This document shows positions 43,949 to 52,536 of a DNA stretch of 54,834 nt, piece after piece (the stretch's first letter is position 1; each line of letters begins with the position of its first letter). The stretch is from assembly GCA_902494085.1 (NCBI GenBank), contig CABURU010000010.1:1-54834 (forward strand), in the 5' to 3' direction. The DNA is from an uncultured Collinsella sp. GTDB lineage: Bacteria; Actinomycetota; Coriobacteriia; Coriobacteriales; Coriobacteriaceae. The notes beneath the pieces are model-generated. The model did no database searches, was not told the DNA's origin, and saw nothing but the letters and a program-made list of their open reading frames with translations. Position numbers and translations under genes: made by a program.

Positions 43949-43981
43949 CCGTGAGCCATCGTATCACGCGCGGGCTCACGG
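43949..43981. promoter_or_regulatory. Inverted repeat in the aminopeptidase-polA divergent region
   Basis: CCGTGAGCC (43949-43957) and GGCTCACGG (43973-43981) form a perfect 9-bp inverted repeat with a 15-base spacer. It lies about 40 bases upstream of the aminopeptidase start and 94 upstream of polA. It may be an operator or an RNA hairpin in the 5' leader of polA. Confidence 0.4.
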
Positions 43982-44074
43982 TGGCGGGGGAGCTTGATGT
44001 GAGGTGGCCGCGGGGCGGGGAGCGTGTAAACTGGAGTGAGCAAACCGTGCCCAGCCTAAAGCGAGGTATTCAAT

Positions 44075-46822
44075 ATGTCTGACAAGCGCCGCACCTTTGC
44101 CGTTATCGACGGCAACTCGCTCATGCATCGCGCCTTCCACGCCGTGCCGCCGACTATGAACGCGCCGGACGGTCGCCCCACCAACGCGATCTTCGGCTTC
44201 CTGAACATGTTTCTTAAGATGATCGATGCCTTTAACCCCGACGGCGTGGTCGTGGCGTTTGATAAGGGCAAGCCGCGCGTGCGCATGGAGATGCTGCCGC
44301 AGTATAAGGCGCAACGCCCGCCCATGGACCCCGATCTGCATGCGCAGTTCCCTATGATTAAGGAGCTGCTCACCGCGCTCAACGTGCCGATTCTGCAGTC
44401 CGAGGGCTGGGAAGGCGACGATATCCTGGGAACCATGGCGCGCTTGGGCGAGCAGGCCGGCTGTGACATGCTGCTGGTGACCGGTGATCGCGACATGTAT
44501 CAGCTTGTTACCGAGCACGTCAACGTGGTCTCGACCCGTAAGGGCCTGTCCGACGTAGCGATTATGACGCCCGAGAGCGTGGATGACCTGTATCACGGCA
44601 TTACGCCGGCGCTTGTGCCCGATTTTTACGGTCTGAAGGGCGACACGTCGGATAACATCCCCGGCGTACCGGGCATCGGCCCCAAAAAGGCGAGTGCGCT
44701 CATTGCGAAGTACGGTAGCCTGGACGAAGTCATCGCGCATGCCGACGAGGTCAAGGGCAAGATGGGCGAGAACCTGCGTGCACACATCGATGACGCACTA
44801 CTGAGTCGCAAGGTTGCGACAATTCGCACCGATGCGCCCGTCGAGCTCGACTTTGAGGCGACGTCCTTCCCAGCGTTTTCTGCCGATGAGGTTTCCGCGG
44901 CGCTGGGTACGCTTGGTATCACCGCCATGCAGAACCGTTTCTTGGCGCTGATCGGCGGCGAGGGCGGGGCTGCTGCCTCCAGTGTGTTTGAGATACCTGC
45001 TATGGTTCGCTCAGCCGCCGGCGATGCTGACGCGCTTGGTGCCGTTGCGGCTGAGGTCTCCCGCGCGATTGATGCCGGCGAGTGGGTCGCCGCCGTGGTG
45101 GACGACGACAAGGAAGAGGGCGCGCTCTTTGGACTGACGCGCACGCTGTGGCTGGCGACGTCCAAGGGCCTGTTCGCGCTCGAGGAGGGCGACAGCTGTG
45201 CGGCGGCTGAGGTTGAGGGCTTCAACTTCGTCCACGGCGTGATTGCCGGCGTGCTCGCGCGTCTGTTTATGGAGGGTCGCGTGGCGAGCCCGGATATGAA
45301 GGCGCTGTTGCACGAGCTTTCGCCCATCGATTCTTCTGAGCCCGAGCTTATGGACCCGCTGGCAGTCGATTCCACGCGCATCTTCGATACCGTGGTTGCC
45401 GCCTACCTGCTGGATTCCGACCGCTCCGAGTTCGATGAGGCGTATCTGGCCGATACCTATCTGCAGATGGCGCTGCCTGCGGCGCGCGGTGCAGAGGGTG
45501 CCGGCGAGGACGCCCCCGCGCCCGCCGCTCGCACGGCGGCCTTAACGCTGGCGCTGGTCGCACCGCTGCGCGACCGCATGGCCCGTGAGAACGCCACCAA
45601 CGTGTTCGACGGCATCGAGATGCCGCTCGTTCCGGTACTTGCCAAGATGGAGCGCGCGGGCATGCTCGTGGACCCCGACCGTCTGCACAGTCTGTCCGAG
45701 GGTCTGGCGACCCAGATTACCGAGGTTGAGCGCAGTATTCGCGACCTGGCGGGTGACGAGACCTTTAATATTGGCAGTCCCATGCAGCTGTCGCATGTGC
45801 TCTTTGATGTGATGGGGCTTCCGACCAAGGGCCTCAAGAAGACTAAGCGCGGCTATTATTCGACCAACGCCAAGGTGCTGAGCGACCTTGCGCGTGACCA
45901 CGAAATCGTGCGTCTGATCTTGGACTGGCGTGAGAAGTCTAAGATCAAGTCCACCTATCTGGACACGCTGGGCCCGCTACGCCGTGGTGACGGTCGCGTA
46001 CACACTACGTACAACCAGACCATCACGGCAACGGGGCGTCTGTCCTCGAGCGACCCGAACCTGCAGAACATCCCGACGCGCTCGGAGCTGGGTCGTACCG
46101 TCAAGACGGCGTTTTCGGCAGGCGAGGGAAGCGTCTTTTTGGCGGTGGACTACTCGCAGATCGAGCTGCGTCTGCTGGCGCATCTCTCGGGTGACGAGCA
46201 CTTGGTGCACGCCTTTAATGAGGGCGAGGACTTCCATGCCGAGACGGCGGCGCGCGTGTTCGGTGTGCCGGTGTCCGAGGTAACGCCCGACCTGCGCAGT
46301 CGCGCCAAGGCCGTGAACTTTGGCATCGTGTACGGCCAGCAGGCCTATGGTCTGTCACAGTCGCTGCATATCTCGATGGCCGAGGCGCGTGACATGATCG
46401 ACCGCTACTACGAGGCCTACCCGGGCGTGCGTACATTCCTCGACAACGTGGTGGCGCGTGCCAAGCAGACGGGCTACGCCGAGACCATGTACGGCCGCAG
46501 ACGCCATATTCCCGAGCTCAAGGCCAAAAACCCGCAACTCCGCGGCTTTGGCGAGCGCACGGCCATGAACCACCCCATGCAGGGAACCGCCGCCGACATC
46601 ATCAAGATCGCCATGGCCCGCGTAAGCCGCCGCCTGGAAGAAGAGGGTTTTGCCGCCCACATGATCTTGCAGGTGCACGACGAACTGGACTTTGAGTGCC
46701 CGGTCGACGAAGTCGAGCGCCTAACCACCATGGTCCGCGACGTCATGGAGCACGTAGTAGACCTCCGCGTCCCCCTAATCGCCGAAGCCAGCACCGGCAT
46801 AACCTGGGCCGACGCCAAATAG
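44075..46822 (+). CDS. polA: DNA polymerase I
   Basis: 915 aa. 5'-nuclease domain (about 1-290) with EGWEGDDILG and the helix-hairpin-helix GLKGDTSDNIPGVPGIGPKKA. The middle domain (about 310-520) has the 3'-exonuclease position but lacks its DxE-type residues, so proofreading is probably lost. The polymerase domain has motif A DYSQIELRLLAHLSGDEHL, the O-helix RAKAVNFGIVYGQ and motif C LQVHDELDFE. Codon use changes in the last 50-60 codons toward C/A-ending codons (CTA, GTA, ATA appear), in step with the C/A-rich flank. Confidence 0.97.
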   Translation: MSDKRRTFAVIDGNSLMHRAFHAVPPTMNAPDGRPTNAIFGFLNMFLKMIDAFNPDGVVVAFDKGKPRVRMEMLPQYKAQRPPMDPDLHAQFPMIKELLTALNVPILQSEGWEGDDILGTMARLGEQAGCDMLLVTGDRDMYQLVTEHVNVVSTRKGLSDVAIMTPESVDDLYHGITPALVPDFYGLKGDTSDNIPGVPGIGPKKASALIAKYGSLDEVIAHADEVKGKMGENLRAHIDDALLSRKVATIRTDAPVELDFEATSFPAFSADEVSAALGTLGITAMQNRFLALIGGEGGAAASSVFEIPAMVRSAAGDADALGAVAAEVSRAIDAGEWVAAVVDDDKEEGALFGLTRTLWLATSKGLFALEEGDSCAAAEVEGFNFVHGVIAGVLARLFMEGRVASPDMKALLHELSPIDSSEPELMDPLAVDSTRIFDTVVAAYLLDSDRSEFDEAYLADTYLQMALPAARGAEGAGEDAPAPAARTAALTLALVAPLRDRMARENATNVFDGIEMPLVPVLAKMERAGMLVDPDRLHSLSEGLATQITEVERSIRDLAGDETFNIGSPMQLSHVLFDVMGLPTKGLKKTKRGYYSTNAKVLSDLARDHEIVRLILDWREKSKIKSTYLDTLGPLRRGDGRVHTTYNQTITATGRLSSSDPNLQNIPTRSELGRTVKTAFSAGEGSVFLAVDYSQIELRLLAHLSGDEHLVHAFNEGEDFHAETAARVFGVPVSEVTPDLRSRAKAVNFGIVYGQQAYGLSQSLHISMAEARDMIDRYYEAYPGVRTFLDNVVARAKQTGYAETMYGRRRHIPELKAKNPQLRGFGERTAMNHPMQGTAADIIKIAMARVSRRLEEEGFAAHMILQVHDELDFECPVDEVERLTTMVRDVMEHVVDLRVPLIAEASTGITWADAK

Positions 46823-46855
46823 GGAAGTGCCCACAACCCTAAAGTAACCAAACCA

Positions 46856-46895
46856 GAAGGGGGCTCCTTGCCAACAAGGAGCCCCCTTCGTTCAA
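46856..46895 (+). terminator. Terminator after polA
   Basis: Perfect 15-bp stem GAAGGGGGCTCCTTG (46856-46870) with 46875-46889, loop CCAA, followed by GTTCAATT. Confidence 0.85.
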
Positions 46896-46958
46896 TTAAA
46901 TTCAGTCTAAGTATCTAGACACTCAAGACGCCATCTAGGCGGCAAGCAAGTAAACCTA

Positions 46959-47087
46959 GGGCCTGGCCGGGCGGCACAGGTTAACTTTTCGTAGATTCCG
47001 CACGCAAAGAAAGCCACTTAATGTGGCTTTCGTCTTGCGCAGGACCTGACCGAGCGAAAAGTTATCCTGTGCCGCCCGGCCAGGCCC
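46959..47087. repeat. Very long GC-rich inverted repeat (33-bp arms)
   Basis: Arms 46959-46991 and 47055-47087 pair at 32 of 33 positions; core GGGCCTGGCCGGGCGGCAC, with ACTTTTCG/CGAAAAGT at the inner end. A second hairpin nests inside (AAAGCCAC/GTGGCTTT near 47008-47030, extended by GCGCAAG-like pairs). It separates polA from the convergent phosphatase gene. The arm layout parallels the repeat at 33265-33348 (GGCCGG core, then a TTTACTTTCG-like inner end). Confidence 0.75.
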
Positions 47088-47097
47088 GATGGGACGG

Positions 47098-47925
47098 CTA
47101 CCGGGCCGCCAAGATGGCGTCGATGAGCGTCAGTACGCCCCCGTCGTTGTTGCTCGGAATGCGCCACTTGGCATGCGCGTTCATATGCTCCTCGGCATTG
47201 TCCACGATAAAGCTGTGACCGACGCGCTCCAGCATGGGGATGTCGTTGTACGTATCGCCCACGGCGGCGGCGTCGGCGATATCGATGCCCAGGTGTTCGC
47301 ACAGGTGCGCGACGCCGGCGCCCTTGTCGACGCCCAGGTTCATAAAGTCGATCCACTCGCGCCCGGCGTTGGTGACGTAGAGCTTGTCCGAGAACTCGGG
47401 GCTATAGGTCTCGCGGAAAGCGGGCTCGGCATCATAGGCCGGGAAGAAGATTGAGATCTTGTTGGACTCGATATCAAGGTCCTCAAAGCTGTCGACGTAG
47501 TTGATTGTGTTGTAGTAGACGCTGATCTCGTCGTGGTATTGATGGTCGCGGGCAAGCACGTAGAACTCGTCGAAGCAGCACAGGACGGGGACAGCGCGAG
47601 GATCCTCCGAGGCACGGCTCAAGACCTGCTGATACAGCTCCACGTCAATATTGCTCTTATAGATATAGCTGCCGCGATAGATCACGCACGCTCCGTTGTC
47701 GGGACAAAAAGCAAGGCGGTTTTTGATGCCCTCGAACATCTCCTCGAGCTTGGGGGCGGGACGTCCGCTGGCGGGGCAGAATACGATGCCGGCGTCGGCG
47801 AGCTTGTCCAGGCGCTCATCAAGACCCTGGGGCAGCACACGCTCGTCGGTCAGCAGCGTCTTGTCCATGTCGACGGCGAGAATCTTAATGTTTCCGATAT
47901 TGGCGTCCGATTCGTAAGTTTGCAT
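47098..47925 (-). CDS. Cof-type HAD-superfamily phosphatase
   Basis: 275 aa. Class IIB HAD hydrolase, cytoplasmic, acting on sugar phosphates or flavin/PLP phosphates. Motif I DMDKT (19-23) holds the nucleophile aspartate D19; motif II is in CPASGRP; the motif III lysine is in LGVDKGAGVAHL; motif IV is VGDTYNDIPML. Substrate unknown. AAAGGC precedes the ATG. Divergent from argG. Confidence 0.9.
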   Translation of the reverse strand: MQTYESDANIGNIKILAVDMDKTLLTDERVLPQGLDERLDKLADAGIVFCPASGRPAPKLEEMFEGIKNRLAFCPDNGACVIYRGSYIYKSNIDVELYQQVLSRASEDPRAVPVLCCFDEFYVLARDHQYHDEISVYYNTINYVDSFEDLDIESNKISIFFPAYDAEPAFRETYSPEFSDKLYVTNAGREWIDFMNLGVDKGAGVAHLCEHLGIDIADAAAVGDTYNDIPMLERVGHSFIVDNAEEHMNAHAKWRIPSNNDGGVLTLIDAILAAR

Positions 47926-48068
47926 AAAAGCGAGCCTTTCGTTTCGAGATTGTTTCAGACGTTATAACCATTAACTCGTAGTCGGGCGTATTTTCGCAGG
48001 ATTGGCGCGCGTTTGCATCACCATTCACAAAGTAATGAAAAAACTTTTCAGAAATTTGAAGTTGTCGC

Positions 48069-48096
48069 TTGTGCCGCGGGCACTTTAGCGTAATAT
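48069..48096 (+). promoter_or_regulatory. Candidate argG promoter with nearby ARG-box-like site
   Basis: TTGTGC (48069-48074), 16-bp spacer and TAATAT (48091-48096) place transcription start near 48103. About 30 bases upstream, CATTCACAAAGTAATGAA (48022-48039) is an imperfect palindrome loosely like an ArgR box. If correct, the argG mRNA has a 5' leader of about 375 bases that includes the leader peptide. The rest of 47926-48199 holds no gene. Confidence 0.5.
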
Positions 48097-48199
48097 AGCG
48101 ACCATCGAAAACGGAGACGGAAAAACAACCGCTTACCGAGGAAAAGGTACCGTTTACGATATTAGAATTGCGCCCGGCGATAGGTGAAAGGAGAGGCAG

Positions 48200-48274
48200 A
48201 TGCAGTTCGTAAAGATCATCACTACTGCAGACAATGCCATCCGACGCCAGCGCGCAATTTCCCGACGACGATAA
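48200..48274 (+). CDS. Arginine-rich leader peptide of argG
   Basis: 24 codons, starting at an ATG preceded by AAGGAGAGGCAG, the best ribosome binding site in the area. The peptide ends RRQRAISRRR: six of its last ten residues are arginine, and its final three codons before TAA are CGA CGA CGA. Four of six arginine codons are CGA, whereas the arginine codons I read in argG are CGC or CGT. A short hairpin (GACGAT 48267-48272 with ATCGTC 48277-48282) overlaps the last codons and stop. Context and composition indicate a translated regulatory leader that senses charged arginine tRNA. Confidence 0.75.
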   Translation: MQFVKIITTADNAIRRQRAISRRR

Positions 48275-48479
48275 CAATCGTCTCTGTCCGCATGGGGCGA
48301 ATTGCCTCAACAGAGTCATTTTGAGGTCGTTGGGTTTTAGCACGACATTGCTGCATGTTTCTAGGGCATGTATGTGCTGATTATTGCTATTTAACCTGAT
48401 ATTGCACGGTATATGACCTTGAAATGACTTGCAACTGACCGATGTTCTAACTAGCTACCAAGGGCGAAAGGAAACAGCC

Positions 48480-49706
48480 ATGAGCAAGGAAAAAGTCGTT
48501 CTCGCATATTCCGGTGGTCTTGATACATCCGTATGTGTCAAGTGGCTCCAGGACGAGAAGAATCTCGATGTCGTTTGCGTCTGCGGCAACGTGGGCCAGG
48601 AAGAGACCGGACTGGATGCCAAGAAGCAGAAGGCGCTCGACCTGGGCGTTCTCGATTGCCAGGTACTCGACCTGCGCGACGAGTTCTCCGATGAGTTCCT
48701 GACTAAGGCCATCGCCGCAAACTCCATGTACGAGAACAAGTATCCGCTGCTCTCCGCCCTGTCTCGCCCGCTGCTTGCCAAGAAGCTTGTTGAGGTCGCC
48801 CACGAGTTTGGCGCGACCTACGTCGCCCACGGCTGCACCGGCAAGGGTAACGACCAGGTCCGTTTTGAGGCCGCCGTCAAGGCCCTCGACCCCGAGCTCA
48901 AGGTTATCGCCCCGGTGCGCGAGTGGGATCTGAAGTGCCGTCCCGACGAGGTCGCCTATGCCCACGCTCACAACGTGCCGGTTCCCGAGGGTGCCAACGA
49001 CAACCCCTACTCCATCGACGACAACCTGTGGGGTCGTGCCATTGAGTGCGGTCACCTGGAGGATCCCTGGAACGAGTCGCTCGACGACGCTTGGGTTATG
49101 ACCAAGAACCCCGAGGACACGCCGGACACCCCGACCTACACCGAGATTGAGTTTGAGGCCGGCAAGCCCGTCGCCGTCGACGGCAAGAAGATGAAGCTCT
49201 CTGAGATCGTCATCGCCCTCAACAAGATCTCCGGCGACAATGGCTTTGGCCGTCTCGATCTGGTCGAGGATCGCCTGGTGGGCCTTAAGAGCCGCGAGTG
49301 CTACGAGGTTCCCGGCGCCCTGACGCTCATCACCGCCCACAAGGCGCTTGAGGACATCTGCGTCGAGGGCGACCTGCTCAAGACCAAGATCAAGCTCGAG
49401 CAGGATTGGGCCACCGCCGTGTACAACGGCCAGTGGTACAGCCCGCTCAAAAACGCGCTCGATGCCTTTATGGCCGACACGCAAAAGTTCGTGACCGGCA
49501 CTGTCCGTCTGAAGTTCTTTAAGGGCAACTGCCATGTCGTCGGCCGCAAGAGCCCCTTCAGCCTCTACGACTACGGTCTGGCTACCTACGACCGCGACAC
49601 CACGTTTGACGAGAAGGCCAGCGCCGGCTTTATCGAGATCGATACGCTGTCGCTCAAGACGTGGGCAAAGGTCCAGGGCCCCAGCTCTGCTGCCGCTCAG
49701 GCCTAG
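48480..49706 (+). CDS. argG: Argininosuccinate synthase
   Basis: 408 aa. Joins citrulline and aspartate using ATP. The PP-loop AYSGGLDTS (9-17), the THGC-like AHGCTGKGNDQVRFE and the FKGNCHVVGRKSPFSLYDYGLATYD end are typical. GCGAAAGGAAACAGCC precedes the ATG at 48480. It is preceded by the arginine-rich leader peptide, and the terminator after it separates it from argH. Confidence 0.96.
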   Translation: MSKEKVVLAYSGGLDTSVCVKWLQDEKNLDVVCVCGNVGQEETGLDAKKQKALDLGVLDCQVLDLRDEFSDEFLTKAIAANSMYENKYPLLSALSRPLLAKKLVEVAHEFGATYVAHGCTGKGNDQVRFEAAVKALDPELKVIAPVREWDLKCRPDEVAYAHAHNVPVPEGANDNPYSIDDNLWGRAIECGHLEDPWNESLDDAWVMTKNPEDTPDTPTYTEIEFEAGKPVAVDGKKMKLSEIVIALNKISGDNGFGRLDLVEDRLVGLKSRECYEVPGALTLITAHKALEDICVEGDLLKTKIKLEQDWATAVYNGQWYSPLKNALDAFMADTQKFVTGTVRLKFFKGNCHVVGRKSPFSLYDYGLATYDRDTTFDEKASAGFIEIDTLSLKTWAKVQGPSSAAAQA

Positions 49707-49859
49707 CGCCTCCTTCCCTTGGTATCCGCGCGGCCCATCCGCGTGATACATAACGGGCGCACGGGGTCCCTACCTTTCGTTATGCTTGCTGACACTTCTT
49801 AACATCGGTGGCCCCTACGTTCCGCCCGCATATATGATGCCGCGTCTGCGGCTGAGTCC

Positions 49860-49900
49860 GAGCCCCGCCGGGGTTGTCCGGCGGGGCTCCTTCTATCAAT
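49860..49900 (+). terminator. Terminator between argG and argH
   Basis: Perfect 12-bp stem GAGCCCCGCCGG (49860-49871) with CCGGCGGGGCTC (49878-49889), then CTTCTATCAATTT. The T-tract is broken, so read-through to the small reading frame and argH is possible. Confidence 0.75.
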
Positions 49901-49939
49901 TTGGCGGCTCTGTGCCTATATATATGAGGAGTATCCATT

Positions 49940-50110
49940 ATGTTCAATGCTATCGCGCATGCTTTGCTTGCCCTCGCGCCCGAGTTCGATGCTGTAAGGG
50001 TCGAGGACGTTCCTATGAGCCTGAAGGCCTGGATCGATGGTTCGCAGGGCAACATCCGGAGGGAGACGTTGGGCGCCAAGTGTATGGCGCGTCACTTCTT
50101 TGCAAATTAG
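49940..50110 (+). CDS. Possible 56-residue protein between argG and argH
   Basis: Not recognised. ATG at 49940 with GAGGA (49926-49930) nine bases upstream. The product begins MFNAIAHALLALAPEFDAVR and continues with DVPMSLKAWIDGSQGN; codons resemble those of neighbouring genes and the frame is uninterrupted. It lies wholly in the 520-base gap, 118 bases before argH. It could be a small protein, a second upstream frame controlling argH, or chance. The remaining gap contains a terminator but no other structure I can name. Confidence 0.4.
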   Translation: MFNAIAHALLALAPEFDAVRVEDVPMSLKAWIDGSQGNIRRETLGAKCMARHFFAN

Positions 50111-50228
50111 CTACATGGCTCCGCACACGGTGGGGAATGTGCAAAACTAGCGGTTGAAAAATCGCTTTAGCGATATGGCGCATTGCTTTGGGCGTTTGTT
50201 TTGGTATTTGGAGAAAGGGGACGGTTCC

Positions 50229-51659
50229 ATGGCTCTTTGGGGCGGTCGTTTTGAGGCAGGTGTGGCCGAGGTCACGCAGGAGTTTGGCGCGTCGCTGCCG
50301 GTCGACAAACATCTCTATAAGCAGGATATCGCCGGCTCTAAGGCGCATGCCAAAATGCTGGCGGCCCAGGGCATCATCAGTGCCGAGGACGAGCGCGCGA
50401 TTGCCGAGGGCCTGACCGGAATCGAACAGGATATCGATGCCGGCAACTTTACCTTCGACATCAACGACGAAGACATTCATATGTCCATCGAGAGCGAGCT
50501 GACGCGTCGCATCGGCGAGGCTGGCAAGCGCTTGCATACTGGGCGTTCGCGCAACGACCAGGTGGCGACCGATACGCGACTGGGCGTCAAGGCGCTGGCC
50601 AAGGAGCTCATGGAGGCCAATCTAGAGCTGCGCCATGTGCTGGTGGATGCGGCTAAGAAGTACGACAAGGTGATTTTGCCGGGCTACACGCACATGCAGC
50701 ACGCTCAGCCCGTGCTGCTGTCGCATCATCTGCTGGCGTATTCCTGGATGTTCGCGCGCGACTTTACGCGCCTGAAGGCCGCCTTTGATGCCGCCGACAA
50801 CTGTCCGCTGGGTGCTGCCGCGCTTGCCGGTACGAGCTATCCGCTCGATCGCCAGATGACGGCTGCCGAACTTGGTTTTGCGGGCGTGATTCCCAACTCG
50901 CTCGATGCGGTTTCCGACCGTGATTTCCTGCTCGATCTGCATTACGCCGGATCCGTCATGGCGATGCACCTGTCGCGTCTTTCCGAGGAGATCGTGCTGT
51001 GGTCGAGCTCCGAATTTGGCTTTATCACGCTTTCCGACTCGTACTCCACCGGCTCGTCCATCATGCCGCAGAAGAAGAATCCCGACTTTGCCGAGCTTAT
51101 CCGCGGCAAGAGCGGCCGAGTCTATGGCAACCTGGTGCAGCTGCTCGTGACCATGAAGGGCTTGCCGCTCGCATATAACAAGGACTTGCAGGAGGACAAG
51201 GAGGGCGCGCTCGATACTGCCCGTACGCTCATGCAGTGTCTGTCGGTTATGGCTGGCATGATTTCGACCTGGACCGTCAACGAGGATGCCATGGCGCGCG
51301 AGTGCGGCGTGGGGCACCTTGCCGCTACCGATGTTGCCGATTACCTGGCTAAGCGTGGTCTGCCGTTCCGCGAGGCACATGCCGTGGTGGGACATCTGGT
51401 TCTGATGTGTGAGAAGCGCGGCTGCAATCTTGAGGATCTGCCGTTTGAGGTGTTCCGGGAGGCAAGCCCGCTCTTTGAGCGCGACATCACCGAGGCGCTC
51501 GACATCCCGTCGATTGTCGCCGCGCGCACGACCGAGGGCGGCACCGCCCCTGCCGCCGTTGCCGTGCAGCTGCAGCGTGCCAAGGCGCAGCTCGTGGCCG
51601 ACGAGGGCGTGTTTGGATCGCTGACTAAGGTCGTCGAGATGGGCCACGGGGCAAAGTAG
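50229..51659 (+). CDS. argH: Argininosuccinate lyase
   Basis: 476 aa. Splits argininosuccinate into arginine and fumarate. MALWGGRFEAGV start, GRSRNDQVATDTRL, the HMQHAQPVLLSHHLLAY region with the catalytic histidine and the signature loop GSSIMPQKKNP (275-285) with the catalytic serine. An in-frame start at 50154 adds 25 unrelated residues and has no site; the ATG at 50229 follows AAAGGGGAC. The usual argG-argH pairing holds, but they are separated by 522 bases. Confidence 0.95.
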   Translation: MALWGGRFEAGVAEVTQEFGASLPVDKHLYKQDIAGSKAHAKMLAAQGIISAEDERAIAEGLTGIEQDIDAGNFTFDINDEDIHMSIESELTRRIGEAGKRLHTGRSRNDQVATDTRLGVKALAKELMEANLELRHVLVDAAKKYDKVILPGYTHMQHAQPVLLSHHLLAYSWMFARDFTRLKAAFDAADNCPLGAAALAGTSYPLDRQMTAAELGFAGVIPNSLDAVSDRDFLLDLHYAGSVMAMHLSRLSEEIVLWSSSEFGFITLSDSYSTGSSIMPQKKNPDFAELIRGKSGRVYGNLVQLLVTMKGLPLAYNKDLQEDKEGALDTARTLMQCLSVMAGMISTWTVNEDAMARECGVGHLAATDVADYLAKRGLPFREAHAVVGHLVLMCEKRGCNLEDLPFEVFREASPLFERDITEALDIPSIVAARTTEGGTAPAAVAVQLQRAKAQLVADEGVFGSLTKVVEMGHGAK

Positions 51660-51710
51660 AGGTTTGGCTGAAGCCGTATTGTCCATTTATTGAGGAATCG
51701 TTTTTTGCTT

Positions 51711-51746
51711 TACGGGCGTCTGCTGATGTGGGCGCCCGTATTTTGT
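51711..51746 (+). terminator. Terminator after argH
   Basis: TACGGGCG (51711-51718) pairs with CGCCCGTA (51733-51740), then TTTTGTTG. Between here and ndk (51747-52045) there is no gene, only the short repeat described separately. Confidence 0.8.
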
Positions 51747-51906
51747 TGCTATGGGGGAGGGGCTTGTCGAGAAGTTCTGTAGGACCTTTGGGCAGGTTGT
51801 GAAGGGGGTACGTTCGCGGGCGGCAACCGACCGTCTGCTCTGCTCGATGCGGTTGATGGGCAGTCGGATGGTACTCTAATCGGGCTTCGAAACAGAAGTG
51901 ACACAT

Positions 51907-51957
51907 ATGGAACGCTTCAATAAATTGCAACGTTTCAATAAACAGCTTTTTGTTTAA
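51907..51957 (+). repeat. Tandem 14-base repeat upstream of ndk, also a 16-codon frame
   Basis: AACGCTTCAATAAA (51911-51924) and AACGTTTCAATAAA (51929-51942) are direct repeats with one mismatch and an 18-base period. The same bases form a short open frame (51907-51957) encoding MERFNKLQRFNKQLFV. There is no good ribosome binding site, so a protein-binding site upstream of ndk is the likelier reading. AT-rich against a GC-rich background. Confidence 0.4.
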
Positions 51958-52045
51958 CTGCAGCTAAAACTCTGTTACGATGCAGTCCAGGCGGGTGCCG
52001 GAATGGGACTTGGGCACGCGCGAACCTACTTGAAAGGCTACTTTT

Positions 52046-52450
52046 ATGGCTATCGAGAAGACCTTCATCATGATTAAGCCCGACGCCGTGCGCGATCGCA
52101 AAATCGGCGAGATTGTTGCTCGCATTGAGCGCAGCGGTCTTGTTATCGAGCGCTTGGAGATGACCACGCTCGAGCGCGCTACCGTCGAGGAGCACTACGC
52201 CCATCTGGCCGACAAGCCCTTCTTTGGCGGTCTCTGCGACTTTATGACGAGCGGTCCGGTCGTCAAGATGGTCGTTTCCGGTCTCTCCGCTGTTGCTAAG
52301 ATGCGCACCCTCATGGGCGCTACCAACCCGCTTGAGGCTGCTCCTGGTACCATCCGCGGCGACTTTGCCGTCGATGTCAACGCCAACGTGATCCACGGCT
52401 CCGACTGCCTGGAGAACGCCGAGATTGAGATCAAGCGCTTCTTTGGCTAA
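52046..52450 (+). CDS. ndk: Nucleoside diphosphate kinase
   Basis: 134 aa. Passes the terminal phosphate between nucleoside triphosphates and diphosphates via a phosphohistidine, H117 in NVIHGSD. The opening FIMIKPDAVRDRKIGEI, the MTSGPVVKMV stretch and the GATNPLEAAPGTIRGDFAVD stretch are universally conserved. GAAAGGC lies upstream. Monocistronic, with a strong terminator. Confidence 0.97.
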   Translation: MAIEKTFIMIKPDAVRDRKIGEIVARIERSGLVIERLEMTTLERATVEEHYAHLADKPFFGGLCDFMTSGPVVKMVVSGLSAVAKMRTLMGATNPLEAAPGTIRGDFAVDVNANVIHGSDCLENAEIEIKRFFG

Positions 52451-52488
52451 ACCAGCTTTGACTCCTTAAAGCTGTTAGCGTGTGGCTT

Positions 52489-52523
52489 GGGCGCCGCGGA
52501 ACTCCATCCGCGGCGCCCTTTTA
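52489..52523 (+). terminator. Terminator after ndk
   Basis: Perfect 12-bp stem GGGCGCCGCGGA (52489-52500) with TCCGCGGCGCCC (52507-52518), then TTTTATT. Confidence 0.92.
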
Positions 52524-52536
52524 TTCCAAAATCTAT

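Noticed and set aside
46959..47087. Long inverted repeat considered as the terminal repeats of an insertion sequence
   Set aside because: Only 63 bases separate the arms, there is no transposase frame and no flanking target duplication.
48275..48479. Intrinsic terminator sought between the leader peptide and argG
   Set aside because: GTCGT/ACGAC and GCATG-type stems exist but none is followed by a convincing T-run, so no terminator is annotated.
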